From positions 191,606-255,605 of the forward strand of contig CAWUIB010000004.1 of the NCBI GenBank assembly GCA_963922335.1: DNA of 64,000 bases. The letters run 5' to 3'. Shown piece by piece: positions 52,800 to 60,679 of the stretch (positions within the stretch are counted from its first letter, which is position 1; the number at the start of each line of letters is the position of its first letter). The stretch comes from CALBPI01 sp963922335 (lineage in GTDB: Bacteria > Pseudomonadota > Gammaproteobacteria > Steroidobacterales > Woeseiaceae). The notes beneath the pieces are model-generated. The model saw only the letters and a list, made by a program, of their open reading frames with translations, searched no databases and had not been told where the DNA came from. Both the position numbers and the translations under genes were made by a program.

Positions 52800-52910
52800 T
52801 TTGTTTCTCCCGTAACTCAAGCACCCCGACACAACCGATGCTACGTGCAGAGCAGAGGCACAGGCAAACACAGTATGGCGATCGTCAACCACTGCCGTAT
52901 AGTGAAGTCG

Positions 52911-54251
52911 ATGGGACGCCTTTCCATGCAACCTGGCTTCGGCATCGACGACTCCCCGCCGCACGCATTGGCGGCCGTGGTCGGCGCGCAGCACCTGCTC
53001 GCTGTGTTCGGGGGCATCATCACCGCGCCACTGCTTATCGCGATCGGCATGCAACTTGATCCGACTGACACGGCCTATCTCATCAGTAGTGCACTCGTGA
53101 TTTCGGGTGTCGCAACTCTGATTCAGATCCGACGTATCGGTCCGATCGGTTCAGGCATGTTGAGTATCCAGGGCACGAGTTTCACTTTCGTCACTCCACT
53201 GATTTTTCTGTATCAGCTGAAGTCATCTGCGCTGCCCACAGAAGTCGTGCTGGGCCAGTTGTTCACCGCTTGCATGGCAGCCGCCCTCATCATGCTGGTT
53301 TTGGTGCAGTGGATTGAAAGACTGCGCCGAATCATCACACCAGCGGTGGCCGGCAGCACCGTCATTCTGTTGGGTGTTTCGCTCGTCTGGGTCGCACTTC
53401 AGGGGCTACAGAGAGACTACGCCGCCAATGGTCCGGCCGCGCTCCTCGCCGCAGGAAGTGCCTTCGGCGTGGTCATGTTGCTGGCGTTGTCCGGGAAGCC
53501 CGCATTGCGATTGTGCTCGATCGTCGTCGGACTCGCCGCAGGCTCTCTGGTCGCTACCCAGCTCGGACTTCTGCAAAAACCGGATTTAGCATCTGCGCCT
53601 GCGCTCTTTGTTCCCGAGTTCCTGCGTTATCCGCTGTCGTTCGACCTCAGCATGGTGCTTGCCCTGCTCCCCATCTTCATCGTCTCGGCCACCGAGTCGA
53701 TCGGCGATCTCTCGGCAACCGCTGCACTCTCCGGCATTCCGGTCAATGATCGTCAATTCCTGAAGCGCCTTCGCGGCGGAGTCAGCGCTGACACCATCAA
53801 CTCGCTGCTCGCCGCCCTGTTCTCATCATTTCCGAATACAACCTTCAGCCAGAACAACGGTGTCATCCGGCTTACTGGAGTCGCAAGCCGGCGCGTCGGC
53901 GCCTACACCGCGGTGATGCTCATACTGATTGGCCTGGTCCCCGCGGTGGCGTTGTTTGTCCAGGCATTGCCGGCAAGCGTCGTGGGTGGCGCAACCGTCA
54001 TTATGTTCGCGCTGGTCGGTGTGTCTGGCTGGCTGATGATTGGCGGGCGGGATGCAGACCGTCGGACAATCGCCATATCCGCTGCAGCGGTGCTCTGCGG
54101 CCCGTTGATATCCAGTCTCGTCCCACAATGGGATGGTGCACCGCGCGCATTGGCAACCTTTGTTGCCTCACCCGTTTCGACGGGCGCTTTCATTGCGATG
54201 TTGCTCGAACTTCTGATTCCCCGATTCACCATTTTGGAACCTGCCACATGA
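52911..54251 (+). CDS. NCS2 family xanthine/urate permease
   Basis: 446 residues from ATG at 52911, with further in-frame ATGs at 52875 and 52926; the start is uncertain. A TATAGT at 52898-52903 sits just before it, so the true transcript may be leaderless or begin later. The helix-1 motif VGAQHLLAVFGG and the nucleobase transporter signature QNNGVIRLTG (Gln314) place it in the NAT/NCS2 family, with Gln typical of xanthine or urate carriers. Twelve to fourteen helices predicted. It should import xanthine or urate with protons. It is coupled to the exported adenosine deaminase by ATGA. Confidence 0.9.
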   Translation: MGRLSMQPGFGIDDSPPHALAAVVGAQHLLAVFGGIITAPLLIAIGMQLDPTDTAYLISSALVISGVATLIQIRRIGPIGSGMLSIQGTSFTFVTPLIFLYQLKSSALPTEVVLGQLFTACMAAALIMLVLVQWIERLRRIITPAVAGSTVILLGVSLVWVALQGLQRDYAANGPAALLAAGSAFGVVMLLALSGKPALRLCSIVVGLAAGSLVATQLGLLQKPDLASAPALFVPEFLRYPLSFDLSMVLALLPIFIVSATESIGDLSATAALSGIPVNDRQFLKRLRGGVSADTINSLLAALFSSFPNTTFSQNNGVIRLTGVASRRVGAYTAVMLILIGLVPAVALFVQALPASVVGGATVIMFALVGVSGWLMIGGRDADRRTIAISAAAVLCGPLISSLVPQWDGAPRALATFVASPVSTGAFIAMLLELLIPRFTILEPAT

Positions 54252-55645
54252 CACGGATTCTGCCCGCCATTGCCCTTCTCCTGCTCTGCGCGACTGCCAC
54301 GGCTGACCAGCACTGGTTCGAAGCGCTCAAGGATGCCGGCGACGATCGCGCTTTGTACCGCGTACTGCACGCTATGCCGAAAGGCGGCGACCTGCATAAC
54401 CACAACACGGGCTCAGTACTCCCCAAAGACTGGTTGCGCATCGCATTAGCGCAACAAGAGCGCGGTTATCGCTACTACACCAAGACGCGTATCAACAATT
54501 GCCGTGACTACAGCGAAGCCAATACCACCTACCTGCTGCTGTTTCGGAACATCTCACAACTTGATTACGACGCCCTCAGCCATTGCGAACAGTCCGAGCA
54601 CACCGCGCTTGACGAACTCTCTGAAGCTGAGCGTGCTGGCTGGATTAATAGCTTGAAGCTCGATAACCCGACGGAAGGGCGCGAAGAGTTCTTTCGAAAC
54701 CACTGGCAGAGAATCAATGCACTGGCAGCCAACCCCTACCTGCGGGCCGAGATTCTCTTCCAAAACATGAAAGATCTCGGGGACGATAACGCGATTTATC
54801 TCGAGACCCAGGCAGCGGTGCATGGCGCTATGCGACCCGATGGCAGCGCATTCGAGCCGGAAGAGGTAGCCGACATCTACCGCGATCGACTCAAGCAGCG
54901 CGACGCGGCCGAAACCGGCGTGACTGTACGACTCCAACTTATGGTTTTGCGCTTTGCGCCTAACGCAGAGGATCGTTTGCGCGAGCTCTACACCTTCGCG
55001 CTCGAGAATCGCGATCTCTACGTTGCATTGAACATGGCTGGCCGCGAAGACGACGATAAAGGCCATCCGAGACGCTTCCTCGAAACCTATCGTGAGATGC
55101 GCCACCTCGGCGCACTGCCACTATCGATTCACGCAGGCGAGGTCGATGAACCCAACGACCATGTGCGTGACACCTTGCTCCTGGGTGCGTCGCGGATCGG
55201 TCACGGCTTGAACCTGATCACCGACGACGAGCTTATGATTGATATGAGATATGGCCCATATCTCGTTGAAATTAACTTAATTAGTAATTTGCTCCTTGAG
55301 TATGTTGTGGATTATTCGCAACACCCGTTCCCGGAGTTTTTGCGCACGGGGATTCCCGTGGCTTTGTCTACTGACGACCGCGGCATGTGGGATTCGACTT
55401 TGACCGACGAATTCTTTGTCGGCGTGAAGGAATACGATCTCACGTGGGAAGAGATCAAGCTGATGGGTCGCAACTCGATCCAATTCAGTTTTGTTGAAGA
55501 CCCTGTTAAGGAGCGTTTGCTGGAGCGTTTTAACCAGAAAATGAAGGCGTTTGAGCGTCAGATGGCACGCCGCGGGCTTGCAAACTCAGATGACTTCCCG
55601 GACACTCGAACCTTCATTTGTGCTCGCTACAAGATCTGCGACTGA
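54248..55645 (+). CDS. Exported adenosine deaminase
   Basis: 465 residues from ATG at 54248, which begins a signal peptide (MTRILPAIALLLLCATATA). The adenosine deaminase-type metal motif is GGDLHNHNTGSV, the active-site HAGE is at 295-298 in SIHAGEVDEPND, and the later metal Asp is in LSTDDRG. It resembles the ADGF/secreted adenosine deaminase branch, with an extended insert (about 60-190). It should deaminate adenosine to inosine outside the cytoplasm. A block near 55230-55310 is much richer in A/T and rare codons than the rest of the gene. Translationally coupled to the permease. Confidence 0.88.
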   Translation: MTRILPAIALLLLCATATADQHWFEALKDAGDDRALYRVLHAMPKGGDLHNHNTGSVLPKDWLRIALAQQERGYRYYTKTRINNCRDYSEANTTYLLLFRNISQLDYDALSHCEQSEHTALDELSEAERAGWINSLKLDNPTEGREEFFRNHWQRINALAANPYLRAEILFQNMKDLGDDNAIYLETQAAVHGAMRPDGSAFEPEEVADIYRDRLKQRDAAETGVTVRLQLMVLRFAPNAEDRLRELYTFALENRDLYVALNMAGREDDDKGHPRRFLETYREMRHLGALPLSIHAGEVDEPNDHVRDTLLLGASRIGHGLNLITDDELMIDMRYGPYLVEINLISNLLLEYVVDYSQHPFPEFLRTGIPVALSTDDRGMWDSTLTDEFFVGVKEYDLTWEEIKLMGRNSIQFSFVEDPVKERLLERFNQKMKAFERQMARRGLANSDDFPDTRTFICARYKICD

Positions 55646-55878
55646 TAGTCGGCGCAAACCTGGGGGGATACAGGTTTGCACAACCAGCAAACCGCTGACG
55701 TGGTCTGTTCTTCAGACTCCATGTCGTGCTGGTTGAGCATTTTGGTGGTAGGGCTCTTGAGGGTGTTACCAAAAAACAACAGGTGCTGACGTAGAAGCAG
55801 CATCTGAAACGGTGTGGTTATCCACTTTGTGATTCGCGTGTGCGAAGACTCAATCTGCGCCTTCAGGAGGGTGAACGA
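55646..55878 (+). promoter_or_regulatory. Structured leader with nested inverted repeats upstream of the TonB receptor
   Basis: The 233-base gap contains three possible stems: GCAAACCTG (55654-55662) with CAGGTTTGC (55671-55679); CAACCAGCA (55681-55689) with TGCTGGTTG (55727-55735), enclosing GTCTG (55703-55707) with CAGAC (55713-55717); and CAGGTGCTG (55780-55788) with CAGCATCTG (55798-55806), one G-U pair. Only the first is a simple hairpin. None is followed by a T-tract, so they are unlikely to be plain terminators. A regulatory RNA or attenuator for the receptor gene is possible. The AGGAGG ribosome site precedes ATG 55879. Confidence 0.5.
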
Positions 55879-58260
55879 ATGAGACGAAACTGGGCCCTGT
55901 ATGCCGGGGTGATGACGGCGTTGTATGCCGCAACTGCGCTGCCGGCGGCAGCACAGGAAGAAGAAATCGATGAAATCGTCGTTGAGGGGTCGCTGAACAG
56001 CCTCCCGACACAGGACGTAGGATCGGTTTTCGGTTTGGACAAGACGCTGCTGGAAACGCCGCGCTCAGCATCGACGATCTCCTCGGATCAAATCGAGCGT
56101 TTCGATATCCGCGACATCGATGAGCTCGTCAGCTTGTCGCCAGGCACCTTTACTCAGTCGTTCTTCGGGGTGGCCGGTGCACTCGACATTCGAGGCACTT
56201 CGGGCGAGACCTACTTCCGTGGCGTACGTCGCCTGGATAACCCGGGCAACTACCCGACGCCGATCGGCGCATCCGACAGAATCGATATCGTTCGTGGCCC
56301 AGCGTCTGTGATCTACGGCCCGGCCAAGATCGGTGGCTACCTCAACTTCGTGCCGAAGTCTGCTCGCGCAGCAGGCGGTCAGTATCTTGACGAAATCGAG
56401 GGAAGCGTCTCTTACACCACCGGTACCTGGGATTTGAACATCCTCAAGGGCGAAGTGGGTGGTCCGGCGGAAATTGCAGGTCGTGAATTTGGCTACTACG
56501 CGTATGCGGAAGTCGAAGACTCTGGCAGCTATTACCAGAACACGGCTACCGACCAGACGTTGCTGCAGCTTGCGATTGACCACGACGTCAACGACACGCT
56601 GCACATCCAGTTTGGTGGTATGTACCACCGCTTCGAAGGTAACCAGATTGCAGGCTGGAACCGCCTGACGCAGGACCTGATCGACAACGGTACCTACATC
56701 ACCGGTAATGCTCAGCCACTGGACACCAACGGTGACGGCTCGATCTCGCACACCGAGTACAACGTGGCGGGCATCAGCCAGTTCTTCGTAGGAACAGGCT
56801 CACCCACGCAGGCTGACGTGAACCCGTTGTCGGCGCTCGTCAACCCGGGCACAGCCCAGCTCGACGGTAGCCAGGTACTGGTCGCCCCGGATGACACGCT
56901 CGAAAACGACGTTCTTACCTTGTACTTCGATGCGATCTGGAACTTCGACAACGGTTGGGAAGTGAAAAACCAGCTGTTCTACGAAGGCTACGAGAACCTC
57001 AACGAAAACGCTTACGGTTTCTCGCAGTTCCATGATTCTCACGTCATCGAAGATAAGCTGACGTTCCAGAAAGAGTTCACGACGGATACGCTGGTCACGA
57101 CCCTGCAAATCTCTCCGTCGGTCCGCTTCACGGACTTCAGCCACGGCAGTGACTTCATCAACGAGTACTTCGACCGCCGCGATCTGACCGGCCCGTCGAC
57201 CGCACTCGATCGTCGCTTGCTGGCGACCCGCAGTAACACCGACTACGCAGATCGCTTCGACGGCGACTACCTGAACTATGGCCTGGCCATGGTCGGTGAC
57301 TTCGTCTTCGAAAACGGCTTCTCAGCGCTGCTCGGTATTCGCTACGACGATATCGACGTCGAGAGCCGTAGCATCGACGAAGACCTCGGCGTCTTCGGTG
57401 ATGGTGAAGCGGAAACCGAGACCGATACCGAAACGGGCGTCTCCTGGACTGCGAGCTTGTCTTGGGAATTTGATGTAGGCGAGGCCAGCATCATCCCGTA
57501 CGCCACGTTCTCCGAGCAGTCTACGGTGATTGCAGGACAGGGTGCCGAGATCCAGACCGGCGCAATCGCCAGCAACGGCTGGTTCGATTCGTCTGAGCTG
57601 CAGGAATTCGGTATCAAGGGTAGTTTCCTGGACGAGAGCCTCTACGTTGCGCTGTCGGTCTACGAGCAGGAACGTACCGACTTCAACGCGCAGGCGATTG
57701 TCACCAACCAGAGTAACCGTACGGAAGGCGTCGAGCTGGAAGCACGCTGGGTGGTTAACGAGAACCTGGTCTTGACCGCGGGCTACACCAACATCGAAGT
57801 CACCAACCTGAACACCCTCGAGAACGCGGGTCGCTTCAGCTTCTTCGGTGCTGACGATGTTCCACAGATCGACCCAACGACCATCTTCGGTGGTCAGCTG
57901 ATCGGTATCGTCTTCGCGCCGCAGCCGGGTGAAGCCGGCGCACGTCGCGCAGGTATGCCAGAGAACATCTACTCGTTTACGGGTACCTACTCGTTCGATA
58001 ACGGTGTCGCGGTCAACGCGAGTGTGGTCAACGTCGACTCCGTCTTCTCGGGCTTCTCGCAGGCTGTTGAGCTGCCGTCTTACACGCTGGTTAACCTCGG
58101 CGTGATCTACGAGACAGAGAACTGGCAGTTCGCACTGACCGGTAAGAACATCACGGATGAGCGCTACTTCCGCGCTAACTTCCCGAACCTCTTCGGTTCG
58201 CAGATCGTTCTGCCGGAACTGCCGCGTCACTATCAGGCTAGCGTTAGCTTCAGCTTCTGA
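55879..58260 (+). CDS. TonB-dependent outer membrane receptor
   Basis: 793 residues from ATG at 55879, behind AGGAGG; an ATG at 55840 is less likely. A signal peptide (cleaved after PAAAQ, about residue 26) precedes a TonB box-like DEIVVEG (about 34-40), a plug domain (about 50-165, RGPASVIYGPAKIGGYLNFVP) and a 22-strand barrel ending in an aromatic SVSFSF. An EF-hand-type loop lies in an extracellular loop: D282, N284, D286, G287, I289, E293. The plug resembles ferric-siderophore receptors, but the purine neighbourhood suggests purine or nucleoside uptake. Followed by a strong terminator. Confidence 0.92.
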   Translation: MRRNWALYAGVMTALYAATALPAAAQEEEIDEIVVEGSLNSLPTQDVGSVFGLDKTLLETPRSASTISSDQIERFDIRDIDELVSLSPGTFTQSFFGVAGALDIRGTSGETYFRGVRRLDNPGNYPTPIGASDRIDIVRGPASVIYGPAKIGGYLNFVPKSARAAGGQYLDEIEGSVSYTTGTWDLNILKGEVGGPAEIAGREFGYYAYAEVEDSGSYYQNTATDQTLLQLAIDHDVNDTLHIQFGGMYHRFEGNQIAGWNRLTQDLIDNGTYITGNAQPLDTNGDGSISHTEYNVAGISQFFVGTGSPTQADVNPLSALVNPGTAQLDGSQVLVAPDDTLENDVLTLYFDAIWNFDNGWEVKNQLFYEGYENLNENAYGFSQFHDSHVIEDKLTFQKEFTTDTLVTTLQISPSVRFTDFSHGSDFINEYFDRRDLTGPSTALDRRLLATRSNTDYADRFDGDYLNYGLAMVGDFVFENGFSALLGIRYDDIDVESRSIDEDLGVFGDGEAETETDTETGVSWTASLSWEFDVGEASIIPYATFSEQSTVIAGQGAEIQTGAIASNGWFDSSELQEFGIKGSFLDESLYVALSVYEQERTDFNAQAIVTNQSNRTEGVELEARWVVNENLVLTAGYTNIEVTNLNTLENAGRFSFFGADDVPQIDPTTIFGGQLIGIVFAPQPGEAGARRAGMPENIYSFTGTYSFDNGVAVNASVVNVDSVFSGFSQAVELPSYTLVNLGVIYETENWQFALTGKNITDERYFRANFPNLFGSQIVLPELPRHYQASVSFSF

Positions 58261-58285
58261 TCGTTTCGCGTTAGTGACCAACAAG

Positions 58286-58318
58286 GCCCGGGCAGCATCG
58301 CTGCTCGGGCTTTTTTTT
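58286..58318 (+). terminator. Rho-independent terminator after the TonB receptor
   Basis: GCCCGGGCAGC (58286-58296) pairs with GCTGCTCGGGC (58300-58310), an 11-bp stem with one G-U pair and an ATC loop, followed directly by eight T residues (58311-58318). This is a textbook intrinsic terminator. It separates the receptor from the following NUP-family lipoprotein gene, which starts 13 bases later and so likely has its own promoter or depends on read-through. Confidence 0.93.
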
Positions 58319-58330
58319 GAGGTTTTGTTT

Positions 58331-59392
58331 ATGTCCTTTTGTCGAATGCTGATCGCTACGTCCGCGCTGGGGTTGTTCGCTTGTTCACCACAAGGCGCCG
58401 AAACACGGATCACCCCGAAAATTGTGATCATCACGATGTTCGAGCGCGGCGCTGATTCCGGCGATGCGGCAGGCGAGTTTCAGTTGTGGAATGAGCGGCA
58501 GGCACTGAGCGAGATAATCGAGTCAGGTGCGCACCACAACTACCACTACAACTCCGATACCGGCGTGCTCGGGATCGTCACGGGTATCGGTACGGCCAAA
58601 GCCGCCGCGTCTGTGATGGCGCTCGGTATGGATTCGCGCTTCGACCTGTCGAACAGCTACTGGATGGTCGCCGGTATCGCAGGCTTCGACCCGGAAGATG
58701 CGTCGCTAGGCTCGGTAGCCTGGGCCGAGTTTCTCGTAGACGGCGATATTGCACACCACATCGACGCGCGTGAGAAACCGGACGATTGGGACTGGGGATA
58801 CATCGAACGACATGTACAAACGCCGTTCCAGCAGCCACGGCGAGAACCCAATGGCGAGGTGTATCGGATAAACGGGGATCTTGCGCAATGGGCCTACGAA
58901 CTCACAAAAGACACCGAGCTCTTCGACTCGGACTCGCTGGAGCAGTCACGAGCGCGCTATACCGAGCACCCGAATGCACAACGAGCGCCATCAGTGATGC
59001 TGGGAGATCACCTCGCGGCCTCGACGTTCTGGCACGGCACGATTCTCAACGATTGGGCAAATGCCTGGGTCGCACACTGGTCGGATGGCGAAGGCGAGTT
59101 TGTTTCCTCAGCAATGGAAGAAACCGGCACCCTGCAGTCTCTGACCTACCTGGACCGAATGGGTCGTGCAGACGTTGACCGAATCCTGGTACTGCGAGGG
59201 GCGAGTAACTACACCGTCCCTCCCCCCGGGATCAGCGCGGCGGAAAACCTGCTGAGCGAGAACGACGGCTATAGCGGTCTCGAGGCAGCGCTCGAGAACA
59301 TCTATCGAACCGGCTCGCGTGTGATCGATACGATACTGGCGGACTGGCCCACGTACCGCGACTGCGTGCCGGGCATCTGCAAATCAGAGTAG
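58331..59392 (+). CDS. NUP-family (purine nucleoside permease/phosphorylase-like) lipoprotein
   Basis: 353 residues from ATG at 58331. The N-terminus ATSALGLFAC is a lipoprotein signal (lipobox Cys about residue 18). The mature part matches PF06516 proteins annotated as purine nucleoside permeases: KIVIITMFERG, GTAKAAASVMALG, YWMVAGIAGFDPEDASLGSVAWA and LVLRGASNYTVPPPG. No membrane helices exist beyond the signal, so it cannot itself be a permease; the fold is that of nucleoside phosphorylases. A periplasmic nucleoside-binding or nucleoside-cleaving role is inferred. It overlaps the convergent permease gene by 9 bases. Confidence 0.82.
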   Translation: MSFCRMLIATSALGLFACSPQGAETRITPKIVIITMFERGADSGDAAGEFQLWNERQALSEIIESGAHHNYHYNSDTGVLGIVTGIGTAKAAASVMALGMDSRFDLSNSYWMVAGIAGFDPEDASLGSVAWAEFLVDGDIAHHIDAREKPDDWDWGYIERHVQTPFQQPRREPNGEVYRINGDLAQWAYELTKDTELFDSDSLEQSRARYTEHPNAQRAPSVMLGDHLAASTFWHGTILNDWANAWVAHWSDGEGEFVSSAMEETGTLQSLTYLDRMGRADVDRILVLRGASNYTVPPPGISAAENLLSENDGYSGLEAALENIYRTGSRVIDTILADWPTYRDCVPGICKSE

Positions 59393-60679
59393 AACGTACT
59401 TAGCCAGAAAAATACTCGCGACCACGAACACGACCGGAGAACAGGTTCGAGCCTTTCCTGACAACAACTTGATGGCGGCGTAGCTGATGAACCCGAGACC
59501 GATCCCTTCGGCGATCGAGAATGTCAGCGGCATCGAGAGGGCGGCAATGACGGCAGGCGCGCTCTCCGTAGGATCAGCCCAATCCAGCGATGCCAGACTC
59601 TGCGCCATTAAGCAGGCGACAAACAGCAATGCTGAGGCCGTCGCATAGGCGGGAATGCTTTGAGCTAACGGCGCGAGGAACAGGCAAGCGAGAAACAGCA
59701 TGCCGCAGACAACCGCCGTCAAACCGGTCCGTCCGCCGGCCTCCACACCCGCGCCGCTCTCGATGAAACTCGTTGTGGACGAGGTCCCGAACAGCGCGCC
59801 AGCCACTGTGGCGCCGGAGTCGGCAAGCAGTGCTTTGCGAAGACGAGGTAGCCGGTGCTGCGCATCCAGCAAGTTCGCGCGCATCGCCACACCGACCAGC
59901 GTGCCAGCGGTGTCGAAAACGTCGACGATCAAAAAGGACAAGATCACAGTGAGCATGCTGAGTTGCAGCGCCCCGGCGATATCCAGTTGCAATAGGACCG
60001 GCGCTGCGGATGGCGGCATCGACACCAGACCTTGGAACTCGACCTGACCCGAAATCCATCCAACCGTTGAGACTGCGAGAATGCCGATGATGACTGCACC
60101 GGTGACACGCAGTGCAGTCAACGAAACGATCAAGACAAAACCGGCCAGACATGCCGCCGGTGCGAAATTCGTAAGGTCGGAGAGCTGGACCAACGTGGCG
60201 GAGTTATCCGAAACCACACCTGAGTTTTGCAGCGCGATGAACCCAAGAAACAGGCCGATACCGCCAGCAATACCTTGCTTCAGGTTGCGCGGGATCGCAT
60301 TGATCAACCACTCCCGGAAGGGCAGAACGCTCAACACGAGGAACAAAATGCCAGACACAAACACGGCGCCCAGCGCGGTCTGCCAGGAGTAGCCACCGCC
60401 GATCACCACGGCGTAAGTGAAGAATGCGTTCTGTCCCATGCCCGGCGCCAACGCCACGGGGTAGTTGGCGAGCAACCCCATCGCGATGGAACCGACCGCG
60501 GCAGCTAAACAAGTCGCAACAAAAACAGCGGCAAAGTCCATGCCCGACTCGGAAAGGATGCCGGGATTGACGGCGGTGATGTAGGCCATCGACAGAAACG
60601 TGGTCACACCAGCAATGCACTCGGTGCGCAGGTTGGTTCCGGCAGTGTTCAGGCCGAACCGGCTTTCCAGCCAACTCAT
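59384..60679 (-). CDS. AzgA-type adenine/guanine/hypoxanthine permease
   Basis: 431 residues from ATG at 60679, which overlaps the upstream gene stop (ATGA). The start LESRFGLNTAGTNLRTECIA and TFLSMAYITAVNPGILSESG are hallmarks of the AzgA-like NCS2 family, as are LAPGMGQNAFFTY and VDVFDTAGTLVGVA in helices 3 and 8, and SSTTSFIESGAGVEAGGRTG. Purine/H+ symport into the cytoplasm is expected, with adenine, guanine and hypoxanthine as typical substrates. It is coupled to a NUP-family lipoprotein gene, so nucleoside cleavage and base import may work together. Confidence 0.93.
   Translation of the reverse strand: MSWLESRFGLNTAGTNLRTECIAGVTTFLSMAYITAVNPGILSESGMDFAAVFVATCLAAAVGSIAMGLLANYPVALAPGMGQNAFFTYAVVIGGGYSWQTALGAVFVSGILFLVLSVLPFREWLINAIPRNLKQGIAGGIGLFLGFIALQNSGVVSDNSATLVQLSDLTNFAPAACLAGFVLIVSLTALRVTGAVIIGILAVSTVGWISGQVEFQGLVSMPPSAAPVLLQLDIAGALQLSMLTVILSFLIVDVFDTAGTLVGVAMRANLLDAQHRLPRLRKALLADSGATVAGALFGTSSTTSFIESGAGVEAGGRTGLTAVVCGMLFLACLFLAPLAQSIPAYATASALLFVACLMAQSLASLDWADPTESAPAVIAALSMPLTFSIAEGIGLGFISYAAIKLLSGKARTCSPVVFVVASIFLAKYVLL

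Noticed and set aside
55820..55828. DnaA-box-like TTATCCACT in the receptor leader
   Set aside because: A single near-match, with no cluster of boxes, no dnaA/dnaN gene and no A/T-rich unwinding region nearby.
55646..55878. Classic purine (guanine/adenine) riboswitch in the TonB receptor leader
   Set aside because: The stems do not match the three-way junction layout and conserved loop sequences I would expect; it is left as an unclassified structured leader.
57322..58434. Open frame of 370 codons antisense to the TonB receptor
   Set aside because: It mirrors the receptor codons (many Val, Asp, Arg), crosses the terminator region and has no recognisable domain.
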